Origin: Alphaproteobacteria bacterium UBA6178
GTDB lineage: Bacteria; Pseudomonadota; Alphaproteobacteria; Rickettsiales; UBA3002
DNA length: 64,000 bases
Assembly (NCBI GenBank): GCA_002422205.1
Contig: DITS01000034.1
Coordinates: forward strand, 169-64,168
Direction of reading: 5' to 3'
The notes beneath the pieces were generated by a model. The model was not told the origin of the DNA and did no database searches. It was given only the letters and a program-made list of their open reading frames with translations. Of the stretch, positions 44,050-53,322 are shown piece by piece. Within the stretch, counting starts at the first letter, position 1; each line of letters opens with the position of its first letter. Position numbers and translations under genes: made by a program.

Positions 44050-44454
44050 TTATGCGCGTCGTTTTAAAAGATTGCTGGCAACGTTAATGTATTTGCGCCC
44101 AGAATCCTGCGCGCTCAGCACCGCCTCTGCCAATGGCAAGGTAGTGCGCACACTAATCAGCTTGATCAGCATCGGCAAATTCAGACCCGCAATCACTTCA
44201 ATCGCACCGCAACCCATCACCGAAATGGCCAGATTCGAAGGGGTGCCACCGAACATATCGGTCAATACCACCACCCCCTCACCCTGATCGGCAAGCTTCA
44301 CTGCCTTGATAATATCTTCACGCCGCACATCGGCTTTATCATCCGCAGCGATACAGATGGGGATAAGATGGGGTTGCTTTCCGACAATATGCTCGGCAAT
44401 GCCGATAAATTCGCGTGCCAGATTCCCATGCGTAACAAGGACTATTCCTAACAT
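44050..44454 (-). CDS. PTS EIIA component, mannose type (PtsM/EIIA-Man-like)
   Basis: 134-residue EIIA domain of the mannose/fructose family. H9 in V-T-H-G-N-L-A is the phosphorylated histidine; V-V-L-T-D-M-F-G-G-T-P-S-N-L-A is the family signature. Lacking any IIB or IIC partner here, it presumably has a regulatory role in the alphaproteobacterial PTS-Ntr, receiving phosphate from HPr. Confidence 0.92.
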   Translation of the reverse strand: MLGIVLVTHGNLAREFIGIAEHIVGKQPHLIPICIAADDKADVRREDIIKAVKLADQGEGVVVLTDMFGGTPSNLAISVMGCGAIEVIAGLNLPMLIKLISVRTTLPLAEAVLSAQDSGRKYINVASNLLKRRA

Positions 44455-44470
44455 GAGATGTTATCTATGC

Positions 44471-44917
44471 CTAATCCGCCGCGGTTGCAACCCTTGACTG
44501 CTTTAGACTTTGAATATGGAATATAATTTGTGCCGCCAATGGCACAGATGTCGCATCCACGTCCCATTGGGGCAAAAACGCACCGCATAATGGCACCATC
44601 ACCGGCTCATTGGCACGCTGGGCAATAAAAGGCCGCATCCGGCAATGATACCACGCCACCAACGACGTGTGGGCAACCACGGGCACCGGCACCACACCAA
44701 AAGGATAAAGCTCCAATTTGCCTTTAATCCCCGATGGGCAGGAAGCAATCAGCTTGCCATCAGCCGGATCAATCATCACTTGATCATCCGCTACCAACTG
44801 CGCACCTAATACCATTAACTGTGTAGCGAGGCTGCTTTTGCCACTCCCCGAATCACCCGTAATCAGCACACCAGCCCCGCCAATATCCACACAGCTGGCA
44901 TGTAACTGATCGCGCAT
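44471..44917 (-). CDS. hprK: HPr kinase/phosphorylase, catalytic-domain form
   Basis: 148-residue protein consisting only of the P-loop kinase domain (G-D-S-G-S-G-K-S-S at 21-29; L-V-A-D-D-Q-V-M-I follows), lacking the N-terminal domain of Firmicute HprK. This short form is the rule in Alphaproteobacteria, where it phosphorylates HPr on serine and thereby sets PTS-Ntr output. It overlaps the ptsN stop by 1 base. Confidence 0.92.
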   Translation of the reverse strand: MRDQLHASCVDIGGAGVLITGDSGSGKSSLATQLMVLGAQLVADDQVMIDPADGKLIASCPSGIKGKLELYPFGVVPVPVVAHTSLVAWYHCRMRPFIAQRANEPVMVPLCGAFLPQWDVDATSVPLAAQIIFHIQSLKQSRVATAAD

Positions 44918-45369
44918 TAGGTATCTTCCGAGGTAAGCACAGCAAGAATCACATTCTTGTCCCCATTTTGGCGCAGCACCCGCTGGTTATCCGGCGAGCG
45001 CATCACCCGTGCAATGCGCGACAATGCTTTTAAATGATCGGCATTGGCATCCTGTGGTGCCAAAAGCACAAACATCAGATCCACCGATTTATTATCCAAC
45101 GCGTCCATATCAATGGACGAACGCAACCGCACGAAGAAGCCGCAGGCTTTGCCCAACCCTTCAAAGCGCGCATGCGGAATCGAAATACCATCCCCCACAC
45201 CGGTAGTACCCAAACGCTCGCGCTCTTGCAACGCATCCATGACCGCACGCTTATCAAGCCCCACCGTGGCCGCTGCCACATCGGCAACCACGCGAAAAGC
45301 CTGTTTGCTACAGGATACGTCTACATCCAGCAATACCCTGTCCGCTGACAGAAGGTCTGCTATATCCAT
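44917..45369 (-). CDS. ptsN: Nitrogen-regulatory EIIA protein PtsN
   Basis: 150-residue EIIA-Ntr. The phosphorylated histidine is H66 in S-I-P-H-A-R-F; T-T-G-V-G-D-G-I precedes it. PtsN phosphorylation reports the nitrogen/carbon balance and controls potassium transport, sigma-54 processes and PHB in relatives. It follows hpf, the canonical hpf-ptsN order, 35 bases downstream. Confidence 0.94.
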   Translation of the reverse strand: MDIADLLSADRVLLDVDVSCSKQAFRVVADVAAATVGLDKRAVMDALQERERLGTTGVGDGISIPHARFEGLGKACGFFVRLRSSIDMDALDNKSVDLMFVLLAPQDANADHLKALSRIARVMRSPDNQRVLRQNGDKNVILAVLTSEDT

Positions 45370-45404
45370 GACTGTGCTCTCTCTTTTTTATTCAAACAGC
45401 AGGC

Positions 45405-45989
45405 TTACGCCGCTTGCTCCTGCGGGTCAACCCAGGAAATGTTACCATCTTCACGACGGTAAACAATATTCACACGCCCATGCGCCGAATTGTAGAACAT
45501 CAAAGCAGGCAAATGTGCCAAATCCATTTTCATCACCGCCTCGCTAACGGTCAGCGTCTCGATATCGGTCGCCTTCTCGGCGATTACCACCGGCGTGCCG
45601 ACTTCGTCCAGCTCTTCATTATCCTGCTCGGCAGCCAGTGTATATTTTTTGGCCTGACCTGCATAAGCCTTAGGCGCATCAATGTTCTTATGGTGATTGG
45701 TAAGGCGGCGCTTATAACGGCGCAATTGCTTCTCAATTTTCCCCAGCGCCACATCAAATGCTGCATACACGTCATCCGCATCGGCGCGGCTTTTCACCAC
45801 CACCTGCGAATGGGTACCCGTATTACCATGAATATCCACACGGCATTGGTGCCCTTCCTTGGTCACCACCACATCCATCAGATTCACACGGTCTATATAT
45901 TTTGCCACACCTTCTGCCAACCGGCCCTCTACATGGGTTTGAAATGCGCTACCGAGCTCAATGTGTTTACCGGAAATATTAATTTGCAT
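45405..45989 (-). CDS. hpf: Ribosome hibernation-promoting factor, long form
   Basis: 194-residue long HPF. The N-terminal S30AE domain (about 1-100) binds the decoding centre of idle 30S subunits and the C-terminal domain (about 130-190; V-Y-R-R-E-D-G-N-I-S-W-V-D) promotes 100S dimers. Normally it follows rpoN directly; here two CpaF-type ATPase genes lie between them. A small hairpin (46048-46061, AGGCG-TGAT-CGCCT) and a possible TATATT -10 element lie in its own 120-base upstream gap. Confidence 0.94.
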   Translation of the reverse strand: MQINISGKHIELGSAFQTHVEGRLAEGVAKYIDRVNLMDVVVTKEGHQCRVDIHGNTGTHSQVVVKSRADADDVYAAFDVALGKIEKQLRRYKRRLTNHHKNIDAPKAYAGQAKKYTLAAEQDNEELDEVGTPVVIAEKATDIETLTVSEAVMKMDLAHLPALMFYNSAHGRVNIVYRREDGNISWVDPQEQAA

Positions 45990-46090
45990 GGTATTCCTCT
46001 TGCAGAAATGGGTTATATGCGAAAAGTCATTATGAAAAAACAGGTTAAGGCGTGATCGCCTATCAATGTTTAATATAGTGCGGTTAAGAT

Positions 46091-46112
46091 AAAAAAGCCA
46101 CCTTTTTCGGCT
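46091..46112 (-). terminator. Possible weak terminator after the first CpaF-type gene
   Basis: On the minus strand AGCC and GGCT (46109-46112 and 46096-46099) can pair around a 9-base loop and are followed by six T residues (46091-46096). The stem is only 4 bp, so termination would be inefficient, allowing some read-through into hpf. Confidence 0.4.
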
Positions 46113-47345
46113 CTACATCTTGGGAAGCTTGACCCCAAGGCAGCGTGCCAGACGGTCTTGCTCGCCATAATAAGCCACACGGCGTAAAAAGCGCGGCATA
46201 ATACCGGTCCACTGAAAATTCCCTTTCAACCGGCCATCCGCATCCTCACCCGTAGGCTGGAACACAAACAAATCCTGCATGGTGATTACATCACCCTCCA
46301 TGCCCACAATTTCCGATACATAGGTCACGCGGCGGTGCCCGTCACGCATCCGGCTAATCTGAATAATCAAATTGATAGCCGATGAAATCTGCTGCCTGAT
46401 CGAATTGGTCGGCAAGCCCAAATCGGCCATATTAATCATATTTTCCAAGCGCGACAGCGCATCACGCGGATGGTTCGCGTGGATCGTGGTCAGCGAGCCT
46501 TCATGGCCCGTATTCATCGCCTGCATCATATCGAAGGCTTCCGAGCCGCGCACCTCACCCACAATAATACGGTCAGGCCGCATACGCAGCGCATTTTTCA
46601 CCAAATCACGAATGGTCACTTCCTCTTCACGGCGCTTATCAAATGTCACCGGTTTGGTCTCCAGCCGCACCACATGCGGCTGCTGCAGCTTTAATTCCGC
46701 CGCATCCTCAATCGTAATCACCCGTTCATCCATATCAATGAACTGCGATACCGCATTGAGTAACGTCGTTTTACCCGAGCCGGTACCACCGGATATAATC
46801 ACATTCAGGCGGCATTTACCCAAAATTTTCAAAAACTCCGCCAGCCCTTCCGACATATTCCCCTGATCTTTCATTTTATCGAGGGTAATAACCTGCTTGG
46901 CAAATTTACGAATCGAAATCGCCGTCCCGTCAACCGCCAATGGCGGCGCAATAATATTCACACGGCTACCATCAAGCAAACGTGCATCCACCAAAGGCCG
47001 CGACGGATTAAGCCGGCGTCCTACCGCCTTCACAATCTTTTCTGCCACCTGCACCACAGATGCATCACTATCAAAGGTAATATCGGTCGGAAACAATTTG
47101 CCGCGCCGCTCCACATAAATCTGGCGGTGGCCGTTAATCAGAATATCATTCACCTCCTCATCCGCCAGCAAGGGCTGGATAGGGCCAAGATTTTGCAATT
47201 CATGCACAAGCTCATCCGTCAGTTTGCTCACATATTCATCTTCTTCCACTTCCGTTTCACCGCCCAACACATGCTGCACCGTAGCGCTGAGTAATGCAAT
47301 TTGCTGTTCAAGTGACGCGATTTTTAGTTCCAGGTCTTGCGACAT
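46113..47345 (-). CDS. CpaF/TadA-type secretion ATPase, copy 1
   Basis: 410-residue type II/IV secretion ATPase of the CpaF family. The N-terminus starts with a coiled coil (about 5-30), then a helical domain; the ATPase core has Walker A G-G-T-G-S-G-K-T-T (about 189-197), I-T-I-E-D-A-A-E-L, the H-V-V-R-L-E and R-P-D-R-I-I-V-G-E-V-R-G Walker B, and A-M-N-T-G-H-E-G-S-L-T-T-I-H-A-N. AGGAGCC precedes the start. No pilin, prepilin peptidase, TadB/TadC or secretin gene is nearby. It lies 71 bases after copy 2 in the same direction. Confidence 0.9.
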   Translation of the reverse strand: MSQDLELKIASLEQQIALLSATVQHVLGGETEVEEDEYVSKLTDELVHELQNLGPIQPLLADEEVNDILINGHRQIYVERRGKLFPTDITFDSDASVVQVAEKIVKAVGRRLNPSRPLVDARLLDGSRVNIIAPPLAVDGTAISIRKFAKQVITLDKMKDQGNMSEGLAEFLKILGKCRLNVIISGGTGSGKTTLLNAVSQFIDMDERVITIEDAAELKLQQPHVVRLETKPVTFDKRREEEVTIRDLVKNALRMRPDRIIVGEVRGSEAFDMMQAMNTGHEGSLTTIHANHPRDALSRLENMINMADLGLPTNSIRQQISSAINLIIQISRMRDGHRRVTYVSEIVGMEGDVITMQDLFVFQPTGEDADGRLKGNFQWTGIMPRFLRRVAYYGEQDRLARCLGVKLPKM

Positions 47346-47416
47346 GCGGCTCCTATAAAATTATGATAGTTGAAAGGAATGTAACAAAGACAGGAATGAA
47401 TGCAACACAATAGCAA

Positions 47417-48646
47417 TCAGCGCATCGCCTTAAGCAGGCCGCATTGATACATCACAGCTGTCAAATCTTTATGGCGCGGCACAATATTGCACCATTCAAA
47501 GCGCCCTTGGATTTTGCCGTCCGCATCTTCTCCCGTCGCTTTAAAAACAAACAAATCCTGCATCGTAATCACATCATGCTCCATCCCGATAATTTCGCTG
47601 ATATGGGTGATACGACGCGTACCATCTTTAAAGCGGTTGATCTGGATAATCAGATTCACCGCCGACGTCATTTGCTGACGAATAAATTTCTGGGTCAGGT
47701 TTTGCCCCATCCCAATCATATTTTCCAGTCGCGCCAACGCATCACGCGGGGTATTGGCATGTAATGTGGTCATCGAGCCTTCATGGCCCGTATTCATGGC
47801 CTGCATCATATCAAACGCTTCCGGCCCGCGCACCTCGCCCACAATAATACGGTCAGGCCGCATCCGCAGCGCATTAATCACCAAATCCCGAATCGTCACT
47901 TCCTCGGCTCTGTCACCCTCTCGTTGCGGGCGCTTAGACTCCAGCCGCACCACATGCGGCTGATACAACCGCAGCTCCGCCGAATCCTCAATCGTAATAA
48001 TCCGCTCTTTGGGGCTGATAGATTGAGATAGCGCATTCAGCATGGTAGTTTTACCAGCACCCGTCCCACCTGAAATCAAAACATTGAGCCGGTATTTTCC
48101 GCATGCCTCCAAAAAAGCGCGCATCTCGGGGGTAATCATACCCCTCTCAGCCATAGCATCCAGCGCCACCCTACGATCAGGGAATTTACGAATGGAAATA
48201 GCCGTGCCATCAATCGCCATCGGCGGCATAATAATATTCACGCGGCTGCCATCCGGCAATCGCGCATCCACTAACGGGCGGCGATCATCAATCTTACGGC
48301 CCAGACTTGCCAAAATACTATGCGCGAGCGCATCCACCTCCTCGATGCTCGAAAAACGGTAGTCCGAAGGCTCTAATATCCCGTTACGTTCAATATAAAT
48401 AGTATCGGTTCCGCTGATCAAAATATCATTGATGCTATTGTCTTTAAGCAACTCGGTAATCGGGCCATAATTAATATCGGCACTGAAGACCGACGCCCTC
48501 TCAGGCTCAGCCTCGCGTGCCGCAACATCTAGGGCATTATTATCCCGCATCATGGACGCGCCACGCGCCATCACCTGCTCAATTACATGCTTTCCGGTGT
48601 GTTTCGCCGTGCCTGACGCCGCTTTAGCCGAAGCATCATCAATCAT
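47417..48646 (-). CDS. CpaF/TadA-type secretion ATPase, copy 2
   Basis: 409-residue paralogue of the next gene. The ATPase cores are closely similar (shared S-G-G-T-G-x-G-K-T-T, R-P-D-R-I-I-V-G-E-V-R-G, M-N-T-G-H-E-G-S), and both end in a conserved M-Q-D-L-F-V-F-x-x-T-G-E-D-A-D-G. The first 60 residues are unrelated: here basic and A/K-rich, without a coiled coil. This pattern fits duplication followed by divergence of the N-terminal partner-binding part. It sits immediately after rpoN with 88 bases between. Confidence 0.9.
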   Translation of the reverse strand: MIDDASAKAASGTAKHTGKHVIEQVMARGASMMRDNNALDVAAREAEPERASVFSADINYGPITELLKDNSINDILISGTDTIYIERNGILEPSDYRFSSIEEVDALAHSILASLGRKIDDRRPLVDARLPDGSRVNIIMPPMAIDGTAISIRKFPDRRVALDAMAERGMITPEMRAFLEACGKYRLNVLISGGTGAGKTTMLNALSQSISPKERIITIEDSAELRLYQPHVVRLESKRPQREGDRAEEVTIRDLVINALRMRPDRIIVGEVRGPEAFDMMQAMNTGHEGSMTTLHANTPRDALARLENMIGMGQNLTQKFIRQQMTSAVNLIIQINRFKDGTRRITHISEIIGMEHDVITMQDLFVFKATGEDADGKIQGRFEWCNIVPRHKDLTAVMYQCGLLKAMR

Positions 48647-48734
48647 AATTCATGTACCCTCATAATTCACTCGCACCATAGCGCCATACTATGACAGCTT
48701 TATGACGAAATACACTTAAAAGGGTAAATAGAGG

Positions 48735-50225
48735 CTAACTAATTACACTATTTTTCAACTTGCGGCGCGCAACCGACGAAGGAATATTGAGCAGCTCCCG
48801 ATATTTAGCCACCGTCCGGCGGGCAATATCAATATTTTTATCTTTCAATAGAGTAACAAGGGTATCATCGGATAAAATAGCATCCGCCGATTCATTATCA
48901 ATCAGCTGCTTGATAAAATACATCACGGTTTTACTCGATATATCCTCTGAACCAGACGAAGAGCCCACCGAAGAGGTAAAGAAATATTTTAACTCAAAAA
49001 TCCCGCGCGGCGTCGCCATAAACTTATTGGTCGTCACACGGCTCACCGTGCTTTCATGCAAATCAACCTGCAAGGCAATGTCTTTTAATGTTAAAGGCTT
49101 CAAAAACTGAATGCCATAGAGCAAAAAATTCTCCTGCTGTTTCACCAGTTCCGTGCTCACCTTCAAAATCGTCTGCGCACGCTGATCCAGTGCCTTCACC
49201 AGCCAATTCGCCTGTGATAGCTGTTCCGATAAATATTTTTTTTCCGCCTTATCGCGGGTTTTCGTATCTAGCTCCTGAAAATAATGTTGATCGAGCAATA
49301 CGCGCGGCAATGCGTCATGATTCAGTTCAATCTGCCACTGCCCGCCCTTGCCGCCGCGCACAAACACATCCGGTATCACCGGCTGCGCCAGATCATGAAT
49401 AAACTCCCGCGCCGGATAAGGGTTCAGCGTGCGGATTTGTTTCAGCATATCATGAAAATCCTCGGCACTGGCCCCACACCTCGCCTGCAATCCCTGCAAA
49501 TCGCCTTTTTCCATCAAATGAATATGCTCGATCATGCTTTGCATCATCGGGTCAAACCAGTCCCGCTCCTTAAGCTGAATGCTCAAGCACTCCTTTAAAT
49601 TCCGTGCAAAAATGCCGCTAGGGTCAAATTGCTGTAACCTTGCAATCGTTGCTTCAATCAATGCCGCATCGGCTCCCAACTGCTCAGCAAGCGCTGATGT
49701 CTCCTCACGTAAATACCCGCCCTCGTCCAGCAAATCGAGCAGTTGCACTGCCACCAACCGCATTTTCGGCTCTTCAATATCCACCTGCAACTGGCTCAGC
49801 AAATGCTCTCTAAGCGTTACATCTGACGATAACGTCTGCTCCAGCGAGGCCTGCTCACCATCATAGCCCGAGGCGTGCGGGCTGCGCTCATGCCGGTCAA
49901 CGCTCACCCGCGATGAGCTATAATCACTGCCTTCTTCATTGCTCTGCCAGCCATCGCCATAATTGCTGTCGAGCTCCGTGTCCGAGCTGTTATTATCCAC
50001 CCTGTCCGCATCGGCAGGGCTGGCAAAGGATTCGGTCATTTCAGGCTGTGGCTCCGGCGGGGCAGTCTCTTCTGCCGCAAGCAACGGATTGCGCTCGATT
50101 TCTTCCTCGACAAATGCCGACAGCTCCAATGCCGATAATTGCAACAGCTTAATAGACTGCTGCAATTGCTGCGTCATCACGAGCGACTGACCCTGCCGTA
50201 ATTCAAGCCTTTGCGATGGTTTCAT
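48735..50225 (-). CDS. rpoN: RNA polymerase sigma-54 factor RpoN
   Basis: 496-residue sigma-54. Region I is the glutamine/leucine-rich N-terminus (M-T-Q-Q-L-Q-Q-S-I-K-L-L-Q), region II an acidic stretch of about 80 residues rich in D, E and S, and region III ends with the helix-turn-helix and the RpoN box (I-A-R-R-T-V-A-K-Y-R-E). It recognises GG/GC promoters at -24/-12. It lies 48 bases after lptB, as is standard. Confidence 0.95.
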   Translation of the reverse strand: MKPSQRLELRQGQSLVMTQQLQQSIKLLQLSALELSAFVEEEIERNPLLAAEETAPPEPQPEMTESFASPADADRVDNNSSDTELDSNYGDGWQSNEEGSDYSSSRVSVDRHERSPHASGYDGEQASLEQTLSSDVTLREHLLSQLQVDIEEPKMRLVAVQLLDLLDEGGYLREETSALAEQLGADAALIEATIARLQQFDPSGIFARNLKECLSIQLKERDWFDPMMQSMIEHIHLMEKGDLQGLQARCGASAEDFHDMLKQIRTLNPYPAREFIHDLAQPVIPDVFVRGGKGGQWQIELNHDALPRVLLDQHYFQELDTKTRDKAEKKYLSEQLSQANWLVKALDQRAQTILKVSTELVKQQENFLLYGIQFLKPLTLKDIALQVDLHESTVSRVTTNKFMATPRGIFELKYFFTSSVGSSSGSEDISSKTVMYFIKQLIDNESADAILSDDTLVTLLKDKNIDIARRTVAKYRELLNIPSSVARRKLKNSVIS

Positions 50226-50273
50226 GCAAGGATTGTACCATAACTATTGTGAAGGTCACGCAATGATTAATAA

Positions 50274-51104
50274 TTAAACGCTAAAGCTTTCACCCAAATA
50301 CACGCGGCGCACCTCGCGGTTATTCACAATCTCCGCAGGCGTGCCTTCCATTAGCACGGTACCATCATGAATAATATAGCTACGGTCAATAATATCGAGC
50401 GTCTCGCGCACATTATGGTCGGTAATCAATACCCCAATGCCACGATCTTTTAAATGCGACACCAAATCACGCACCTCGCCAATCGCAATCGGGTCAATCC
50501 CTGCCAGCGGCTCATCGAGCAGAATAAACGAGGGCCGACTAGCCAGCGCCCGCGCAATTTCCACCCGCCGACGCTCGCCACCTGATAAGGCAATCGCTGG
50601 CGACAACCGTAAATGCGTAATCGAAAATTCGGCCAATAATTCATCCAGCAATAATTGTCGGCGTTGTGGCTCCGACTCGCAGACCTCCAGCACCGCCATA
50701 ATATTCTGCTCCACCGTCATCCCCCGAAAGATCGAGGCTTCCTGTGGTAAATACCCAATGCCTAGCCGCGCCCGCCGATACATCGGCAACGCCGTAATAT
50801 CCGTACCATCCAAACTAATGGTCCCATAATCGGGCTGCACCAAACCGGTAATCATATAAAAACAGGTGGTTTTCCCTGCGCCGTTTGGCCCCAAAAGCCC
50901 CACCGCTTCCCCACGGTTCAGCTTCAGACTGACATTGCGCACCACGGGCCGCTTGGCATATTGTTTGCCAATATTGGCAATGCTCAGGCCCGATTGCGTC
51001 TCGATTAATGTCGGCATATCACCTTTTTGTGGCTGCAACTCAATCGGCGGCTTCTGACGAAGGTCGCGTCTATGGCTAGGCTGCGCCCATGGCCACCAGC
51101 TCAT
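50274..51104 (-). CDS. lptB: LPS export ABC ATPase LptB
   Basis: 276-residue ATPase that powers LPS extraction by LptFG. Walker A G-P-N-G-A-G-K-T-T, signature L-S-G-G-E-R-R-R-V-E-I-A-R-A-L, Walker B I-L-L-D-E-P-L-A-G-I-D and the H-loop V-L-I-T-D-H-N-V-R-E-T are all present. The first 40 residues, basic with W-W-P-W, are extra to the usual LptB. An ATG within lptA (51131) is possible, but 51104 has AAGGAA at good spacing. Confidence 0.94.
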   Translation of the reverse strand: MSWWPWAQPSHRRDLRQKPPIELQPQKGDMPTLIETQSGLSIANIGKQYAKRPVVRNVSLKLNRGEAVGLLGPNGAGKTTCFYMITGLVQPDYGTISLDGTDITALPMYRRARLGIGYLPQEASIFRGMTVEQNIMAVLEVCESEPQRRQLLLDELLAEFSITHLRLSPAIALSGGERRRVEIARALASRPSFILLDEPLAGIDPIAIGEVRDLVSHLKDRGIGVLITDHNVRETLDIIDRSYIIHDGTVLMEGTPAEIVNNREVRRVYLGESFSV

Positions 51105-51105
51105 A

Positions 51106-51639
51106 CTAATTTCCTTCTTTTTTGGGAACAAACAGCCCTCTCACGCGGCCACTCCCCGTTGTGGTGCCATCCGTAGACAACGCCGAACCCGACAAAACGC
51201 TTTTACCGGATTTGAGATTATAGGTGAGTTGCGTCCCTTTGAGAATGTTTTTCTCCCGCGTCAGCACCACATCGCCTTGCATATTAATCTGCTCGCGTCC
51301 CACATCATACACCGCGCGCTCACCACGCGCCGTTTCATCAGGGCTGGCAAAAAACACCCCACCATCCGCTTCAATGCTCGATATACCTTGCGCCACGCTC
51401 CCCGCGCCCGCCGATTCATTCCCACCTTTATAATGCACAATCATCCGTGCGGATTTCATATTGATATTACCCTGCACCGCCTGCACATTACCCACAAAAA
51501 TCGCTTTCTGCTCCTGCTGATACACTTCCAGCGTATCCGCTGTAATCTCAATCGGCTGGTCGCTATCGGCCTGCAGGCTTTGCGCCCACACCGGCGACGC
51601 CACCGCCCATATCATCACCATCAAAACACTCAGCCGCAT
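51106..51639 (-). CDS. lptA: LPS transport periplasmic protein LptA
   Basis: 177-residue periplasmic bridge protein. A cleavable signal (about 1-19, ending V-W-A-Q) leads to the OstA/LptA jellyroll, with I-E-I-T-A-D-T-L-E-V, G-N-V-Q-A-V-Q-G and the second half Y-D-V-G-R-E-Q-I-N-M-Q-G-D-V. The start at 51639 has GGGGGA ahead and preserves the signal; an earlier ATG at 51654 would overlap lptC. Confidence 0.9.
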   Translation of the reverse strand: MRLSVLMVMIWAVASPVWAQSLQADSDQPIEITADTLEVYQQEQKAIFVGNVQAVQGNINMKSARMIVHYKGGNESAGAGSVAQGISSIEADGGVFFASPDETARGERAVYDVGREQINMQGDVVLTREKNILKGTQLTYNLKSGKSVLSGSALSTDGTTTGSGRVRGLFVPKKEGN

Positions 51640-51640
51640 A

Positions 51641-52300
51641 TTATCCCCCCACATTCACAATCAACTTCACCCCGCCGGTAAAGCGCAGCACTTTTTCATT
51701 ATTCTGCCAGTCAAACGCCTGCGCATGGATTTGCCCCATCGGTCCCTGCCCGTTAATCGGCTGCATGCCGCTGGCCACGCGCCTGCTCATATCAATATCG
51801 ATCGACTCGGTCACAAACTCATATCCCTGATCATGAAACAACGTCACATTACCATTCAGCGTCATAAATTTTTTCTCGGTCTCCAGTTTGCCCTGCTTCG
51901 ACGTCATCGAAAGCCAGGTGCCTTCATGCGTAAAAATATCGGCTTGCACATTTGCCAGCACAATGGTTTTTTCATCTTCCTGCATCGCCGAATCCGCCGT
52001 CACCGTATAAGGCTGGTTATTATCATCCACCCCCTGAAAACGCGGATTGGTCATTACTGGTAGCGCGTCACTTCTATCGCCCAGCGTCGTAAAGGCAATC
52101 CGCAATCCCGCATTATCCGCCTCCAGCGCCGGAATCACAATAATGGTCAGCATCAATATCAGCGACACCACACCCAGCCCGATTTTGCTAAACGCCACAA
52201 AACGCGTATACCGCCCGATCGACGAAAGTAGTTTGCTGGTATCACGGTTAATCCAGCGCGAATGATGCTTGCCGGTAATCGGCTTATGGATCGTCGCCAT
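51641..52300 (-). CDS. lptC: LPS export protein LptC
   Basis: 219-residue bitopic protein that hands LPS from LptBFG to LptA. One membrane helix (about 38-58) and a periplasmic jellyroll (about 75-219) follow the LptC/YrbK pattern: N-P-R-F-Q-G-V-D, A-N-V-Q-A-D-I, G-N-V-T-L-F, G-P-M-G-Q-I-H. It lies between kdsD and lptA, with 0- and 1-base gaps. Confidence 0.88.
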   Translation of the reverse strand: MATIHKPITGKHHSRWINRDTSKLLSSIGRYTRFVAFSKIGLGVVSLILMLTIIVIPALEADNAGLRIAFTTLGDRSDALPVMTNPRFQGVDDNNQPYTVTADSAMQEDEKTIVLANVQADIFTHEGTWLSMTSKQGKLETEKKFMTLNGNVTLFHDQGYEFVTESIDIDMSRRVASGMQPINGQGPMGQIHAQAFDWQNNEKVLRFTGGVKLIVNVGG

Positions 52301-53278
52301 TTACATCACCCCCGCACGCAGGCAATCATGGATATGTAAAATTCCGATAGGATGATTCGCCTCATCGACAACAAACAAACAAGTAATCGATTTCTGGTTC
52401 ATGATACCCAGCGCTTCCGCTGCCAGATGGTGAGGCCGTATTGTCACCGGATGCGCATTCATCACCGCACTCGCCTGCTTTTTCAGCAACCCGTCCCCCA
52501 TGTGCCGGCGCAAATCCCCGTCGGTAATCACTCCCTGCAATACCTTGTCGGCCACCACGCCTAAACACCCGAATCGCTTGGCTGTCATTTCGATGAGCGC
52601 TTGCTCCATTATCATATCACTTGCCACGAGTGGCAGCTCCTGCGTGCCATGCATCAGATTCTCCACACGCAAAAAAGCCTTGCCCAGTTTGCCCCCCGGA
52701 TGAAACACATTAAAATCCTCTGGTGTAAAACCTTTGCGTTCCAGCAGCGCCATCGCCAGCGCATCGCCATAAGCCAGCATCATCACCGTCGAGGTGGTCG
52801 GCGCGCCGGTAGGCGACGCTTCAGGCACTTCCGGCAATATAATCGCATGATCTGCCGATTCCACCAATGTAGAGCTGCTCCTACGTACCAGCGCAATCAA
52901 TGGAATACTGAAACGTCGAGTATAGGCAATCATATCCTGCAACTCGGCAGTCTCACCCGAATTCGACAACAGCATCACCGCATCATCTGTGGTAATCATC
53001 CCCAGATCGCCATGGCTGGCCTCCGCAGGGTGCACAAACTGCGCCGGTGTACCCGTCGATGCCAAAGTCGCCACAATCTTGCGCGCAATATGCCCGCTTT
53101 TACCCATCCCACTGACAATCAGACGGCCTTTCAGCTGCGCCACGCATTCCACTACCGCCACAAAGCCCGCATCCAACGCGCCAGATAACGCTTCAAGACC
53201 CGCAATCTCCTGCGCAATAACCGCTTGTGCGCAACGGATATCCTTCTCAGCCTGCGATATATTAGATTGGCGTAACAT
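52301..53278 (-). CDS. kdsD: Arabinose-5-phosphate isomerase KdsD/KpsF
   Basis: 325-residue enzyme producing D-arabinose-5-phosphate for Kdo in LPS core. The SIS domain (about 35-175) has G-M-G-K-S-G-H-I-A-R-K, S-N-S-G-E-T-A-E-L and a T-S-T-V-M-M-L-A-Y-G-D-A-L-A; two CBS domains fill the C-terminal third (G-V-I-T-D-G-D-L-R-R-H). First of the kdsD-lptC-lptA-lptB-rpoN block, with rnd upstream. Confidence 0.95.
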   Translation of the reverse strand: MLRQSNISQAEKDIRCAQAVIAQEIAGLEALSGALDAGFVAVVECVAQLKGRLIVSGMGKSGHIARKIVATLASTGTPAQFVHPAEASHGDLGMITTDDAVMLLSNSGETAELQDMIAYTRRFSIPLIALVRRSSSTLVESADHAIILPEVPEASPTGAPTTSTVMMLAYGDALAMALLERKGFTPEDFNVFHPGGKLGKAFLRVENLMHGTQELPLVASDMIMEQALIEMTAKRFGCLGVVADKVLQGVITDGDLRRHMGDGLLKKQASAVMNAHPVTIRPHHLAAEALGIMNQKSITCLFVVDEANHPIGILHIHDCLRAGVM

Positions 53279-53322
53279 AGAACCTCTGCGGGTTATACGG
53301 CCTCCGGTGCCGCAATCCTTTT

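Noticed and set aside
46113..48646. A small tad/flp pilus locus
   Set aside because: Only ATPases are present; flanking genes are rpoN and hpf with no pilin, TadB/C, secretin or prepilin peptidase.
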